Of a stretch of 64,000 bases of DNA, positions 62,493 to 64,000 are shown in pieces (the first letter of the stretch is position 1; each line of letters opens with the position of its first letter). The notes under the pieces were generated by a model. That model was given only the letters and a program-made list of their open reading frames with translations. It made no database searches and was not told the origin of the DNA. The translations under genes were made by a program, and so were the position numbers. The DNA lies in NCBI RefSeq assembly GCF_003007715.1, contig NZ_PXNO01000007.1, forward strand, positions 124,001 to 188,000. Reading direction: 5' to 3'. Source of the DNA: Marinobacter shengliensis (GTDB lineage Bacteria > Pseudomonadota > Gammaproteobacteria > Pseudomonadales > Oleiphilaceae).

Positions 62493-62605
62493 GTCTTTGC
62501 GGCGGGGTTGAGCTCACAAAACCTTGCGGAGCCAGGGATGGCGGAGCAGAGCGTACAGGGAAGTATTCACAGCGTGTTTTGGGAGCTCAACCCCGCCGTA
62601 AAGAC
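62493..62605. repeat. Long-stem hairpin repeat, copy 2
   Basis: Arms of 30 bases (62493-62522 and 62576-62605) pair with one G-U and one mismatch; their sequence is unrelated to the copy 1 arms. The 53-base loop has a small stem around the same AGGGATG (GCC-AGGGAT-GGC) and the block AGCGTACAGGGAAGTATTCA (continuing CAGCGT), one base different from copy 1. It starts 18 bases after the ung stop, between convergent ung and the HDOD gene. Confidence 0.8.
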
Positions 62606-62643
62606 GGGCGTCAAGCTCCTTGATTCTATGGGTGATGTGAAGC

Positions 62644-63477
62644 TTACTGAAGCAACGCCATCGCCGCTTCCATCTGAGCGTTGAGATCCTCCTCCTCGCT
62701 CATGTCGATATTTGGATCCAACCCCAAACGCCCAAAGGCAGGAATGGTATTCCAGTCCATCTCCGTCCACGGGTGATCCGTACCCGCCACCAGTTGCAAA
62801 TTCGCCACCATCACCAAATCGGCATAATCCGCCGCCGGCACCTCACGCTGGAAATTGGCATACTCCAGCGGCACATTCTGAAGATCACTCGGGAAATCCC
62901 ACTTCTTCAGAATCAGCGCACCAATGCGCGGGTGCAGCTGATCAATCACATTATCCAGCATGATACTGCTGATCTGAATGTCCCGGTCCTCCACATAGCG
63001 CAGAATCGGCAGCACCCCAATCAGGTGAACAAGCCCTGCCAGCGTGGCCTGATCCGGTTTGAGCTTGGTGTAATGCTGGGCCAGAACATGGCATACGCCG
63101 GCCACTTCAGTGCTGGTTTGCCAGGTGGCGCGCAGGCGCTTGTCGACCATGTCTGAGGTGGCCTGGAACATCTGCTCCATGGCCAGACCCATCGCCAGGT
63201 TACTGGTGTAGGCCATGCCAAGGCGGCTGACCGCCATGTTAAGGTTTTCAATCGCGCGGCTACCCCGGAACAGCGGGCTGTTGCACACGCGGATAATCCG
63301 GGCAGAGAGGGCTGTGTCGTTACTGATGACCTTGACCAGGTCAGCGATTGCGGAGTCTTCGGACTCGGCGATGTCCCGAACCTGAAGCGCCACCTCCGGC
63401 AGGGTTGGCAGCACCAGTTTGTCATTCTCAATGGCGTCGGTCAGGTCAGCCTTGATGGTATCTACAATGTTGGCCAT
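62644..63477 (-). CDS. HDOD domain protein
   Basis: A protein of 277 residues, nearly all an HDOD domain (about 20-215): KLVLPTLPEVALQVRDIAESEDSAIADLVKVISNDTALSARIIRVCNSPLF, AVSRLGMAYTSNLAMGLAM, LAGLVHLIGVLPILRY. HDOD is an HD-related output domain without the metal-binding HD pair, found in regulators of motility, biofilm and c-di-GMP signalling. There is no receiver, GGDEF or EAL domain here. Function unknown. Confidence 0.88.
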   Translation of the reverse strand: MANIVDTIKADLTDAIENDKLVLPTLPEVALQVRDIAESEDSAIADLVKVISNDTALSARIIRVCNSPLFRGSRAIENLNMAVSRLGMAYTSNLAMGLAMEQMFQATSDMVDKRLRATWQTSTEVAGVCHVLAQHYTKLKPDQATLAGLVHLIGVLPILRYVEDRDIQISSIMLDNVIDQLHPRIGALILKKWDFPSDLQNVPLEYANFQREVPAADYADLVMVANLQLVAGTDHPWTEMDWNTIPAFGRLGLDPNIDMSEEEDLNAQMEAAMALLQ

Positions 63478-63579
63478 GGTCAGTAACGTTCCGCTTGTCT
63501 GGGTGCGCTGCTCGCGCGCACGGGGTAAACCGGTATGTGGTTTAATTTATAGCAAATTTTTCCGGTTTTTCCTGTCAAC

Positions 63580-64000
63580 TTATGTATCTGCCTGCGTTGC
63601 GGGCTGTTGCTCGGGCACCGGGTAAGGCAGCGGTTGCATGGTCACGGTCACCGTGTTCATGCCTTCCAGGGCCAGGGTGCCTTGCTGAGCGTCGTGCCGG
63701 ATAACCGCCAGCATCTCACCCGCCTGTTCAGACGTGAGCTCTGCGTTAACTACCTCGCCAACGCTCTTGCCCTCGCACAGCAGCCTGGTGCCGGGTTCCG
63801 GCGCAGTGTCGGAACCCTCAAAACGCAAGCGGAACAGGCTCTTCTTGAGCTGCCCCAGAAAGTGCATTCTGGCGATTACTTCCTGGCCGGTGTAGCAGCC
63901 CTTCTTGAAATGAACGCCTTGCAGGTGTTGCAGGTTGAGCATCTGCGGAACATAGGCCTCCCGGGTCTGGGCCGTTAGCCAGGGCACGCCGGCGGAAATG
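63580..64000 (-). CDS. ygfZ: Folate-binding protein YgfZ (5' end missing)
   Basis: The C-terminal 139 or so residues of the GcvT-like tetrahydrofolate protein YgfZ, which helps iron-sulfur enzymes. The signature K-G-C-Y-x-G-Q-E is seen in FKKGCYTGQEVIARMHFLGQLKK. The frame is open to the right edge (ISAGVPWLTAQTREAYVPQM...), so the start is outside the window and the GTG at 63987 is internal. Confidence 0.92.
   Translation of the reverse strand, partial: ISAGVPWLTAQTREAYVPQMLNLQHLQGVHFKKGCYTGQEVIARMHFLGQLKKSLFRLRFEGSDTAPEPGTRLLCEGKSVGEVVNAELTSEQAGEMLAVIRHDAQQGTLALEGMNTVTVTMQPLPYPVPEQQPATQADT

Noticed and set aside
1..64000. tRNA, rRNA, tmRNA, CRISPR arrays, insertion sequences, prophage
   Set aside because: Intergenic gaps were read for clover-leaf segments, regularly spaced repeats and transposase genes; none were found. 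The 4.5S RNA that partners Ffh is not in this window.

Overview
The window is chromosomal DNA from a GC-rich gammaproteobacterium, most like Marinobacter or a close relative in the Pseudomonas-Oceanospirillales-Alteromonadales range. The evidence is the conserved order ypjD / ffh-rpsP-rimM-trmD-rplS / xerD-dsbC-hom-thrC-recJ-prfB-lysS, the argF-ABC ATPase pair as I recall it from Pseudomonas, minCDE, and many marine-type accessory genes (TAXI-TRAP uptake, 2-hydroxyacid oxidation, secreted hydrolases). I see no rRNA, tRNA, CRISPR array, insertion sequence or prophage. Coding density is high and the only gene-free stretch above 300 bases is about 58709-59053.

Layout. 1-2289: rimK (cut by the left edge), a zinc M14-type deacylase and yjbQ. 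2323-9058: a TAXI-TRAP uptake operon with a sigma-54 promoter and two upstream 18-bp palindromes, followed by its likely regulators DctB/DctD. 9206-10900: a Cache-domain chemoreceptor. 10976-16531: a 2-hydroxyacid catabolic cluster (ThDP decarboxylase/lyase, FMN 2-hydroxyacid dehydrogenase, FAD dehydrogenase) divergent from an AraC-type regulator, with a tandem operator between them. 16534-22528: lipoprotein hydrolase, PIN-PhoH ATPase, CBS protein, START protein, DUF2804 protein. 22543-25103: DUF1244-hopJ-minC-minD-minE. 25179-28510: LexA-boxed dinB, a pectinacetylesterase-family protein, an unknown coiled-coil protein. 28566-36413: lipid genes (PAP2 phosphatase + glycosyltransferase; olsB-olsA) around tas, a small secreted protein, a long acetyl-CoA hydrolase/transferase and a SlyD-like isomerase. 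36655-39022: RstA/RstB-type two-component system. 39281-46283: glpK, an orphan ABC ATPase with argF, grxD, a TonB-like protein and DUF1631. 46445-62475: CorC-type protein, ypjD, the SRP/ribosome cluster, xerD-dsbC, hom-thrC-recJ, prfB with its programmed frameshift, lysS-ung. 62644-64000: HDOD protein and ygfZ (cut by the right edge).

How the parts work together. Three regulatory readings come straight from the DNA. (1) The sigma-54 promoter before the TAXI-TRAP operon, with paired palindromes 33 bp apart, fits activation by the adjacent sigma-54 activator DctD. (2) Two separate lipid operons carry tandem TGTCA half-sites at exact 11-bp spacing, the architecture of PhoB boxes: four before olsB-olsA and three before the glycosyltransferase-PAP2 pair. 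This suggests a phosphate-starvation programme that replaces phospholipids with ornithine lipid and glycolipid. (3) The AraC-type regulator sits beside two 18-bp direct repeats 22 bp apart that overlap the -35 of the divergent hydroxyacid operon.

The most unusual non-coding structure is a pair of long hairpins (58808-58919 and 62493-62605). Their 30-bp stems differ completely in sequence, but their loops share an AGGGATG motif and a nearly identical 26-base block. They look like members of a dispersed structured repeat family.
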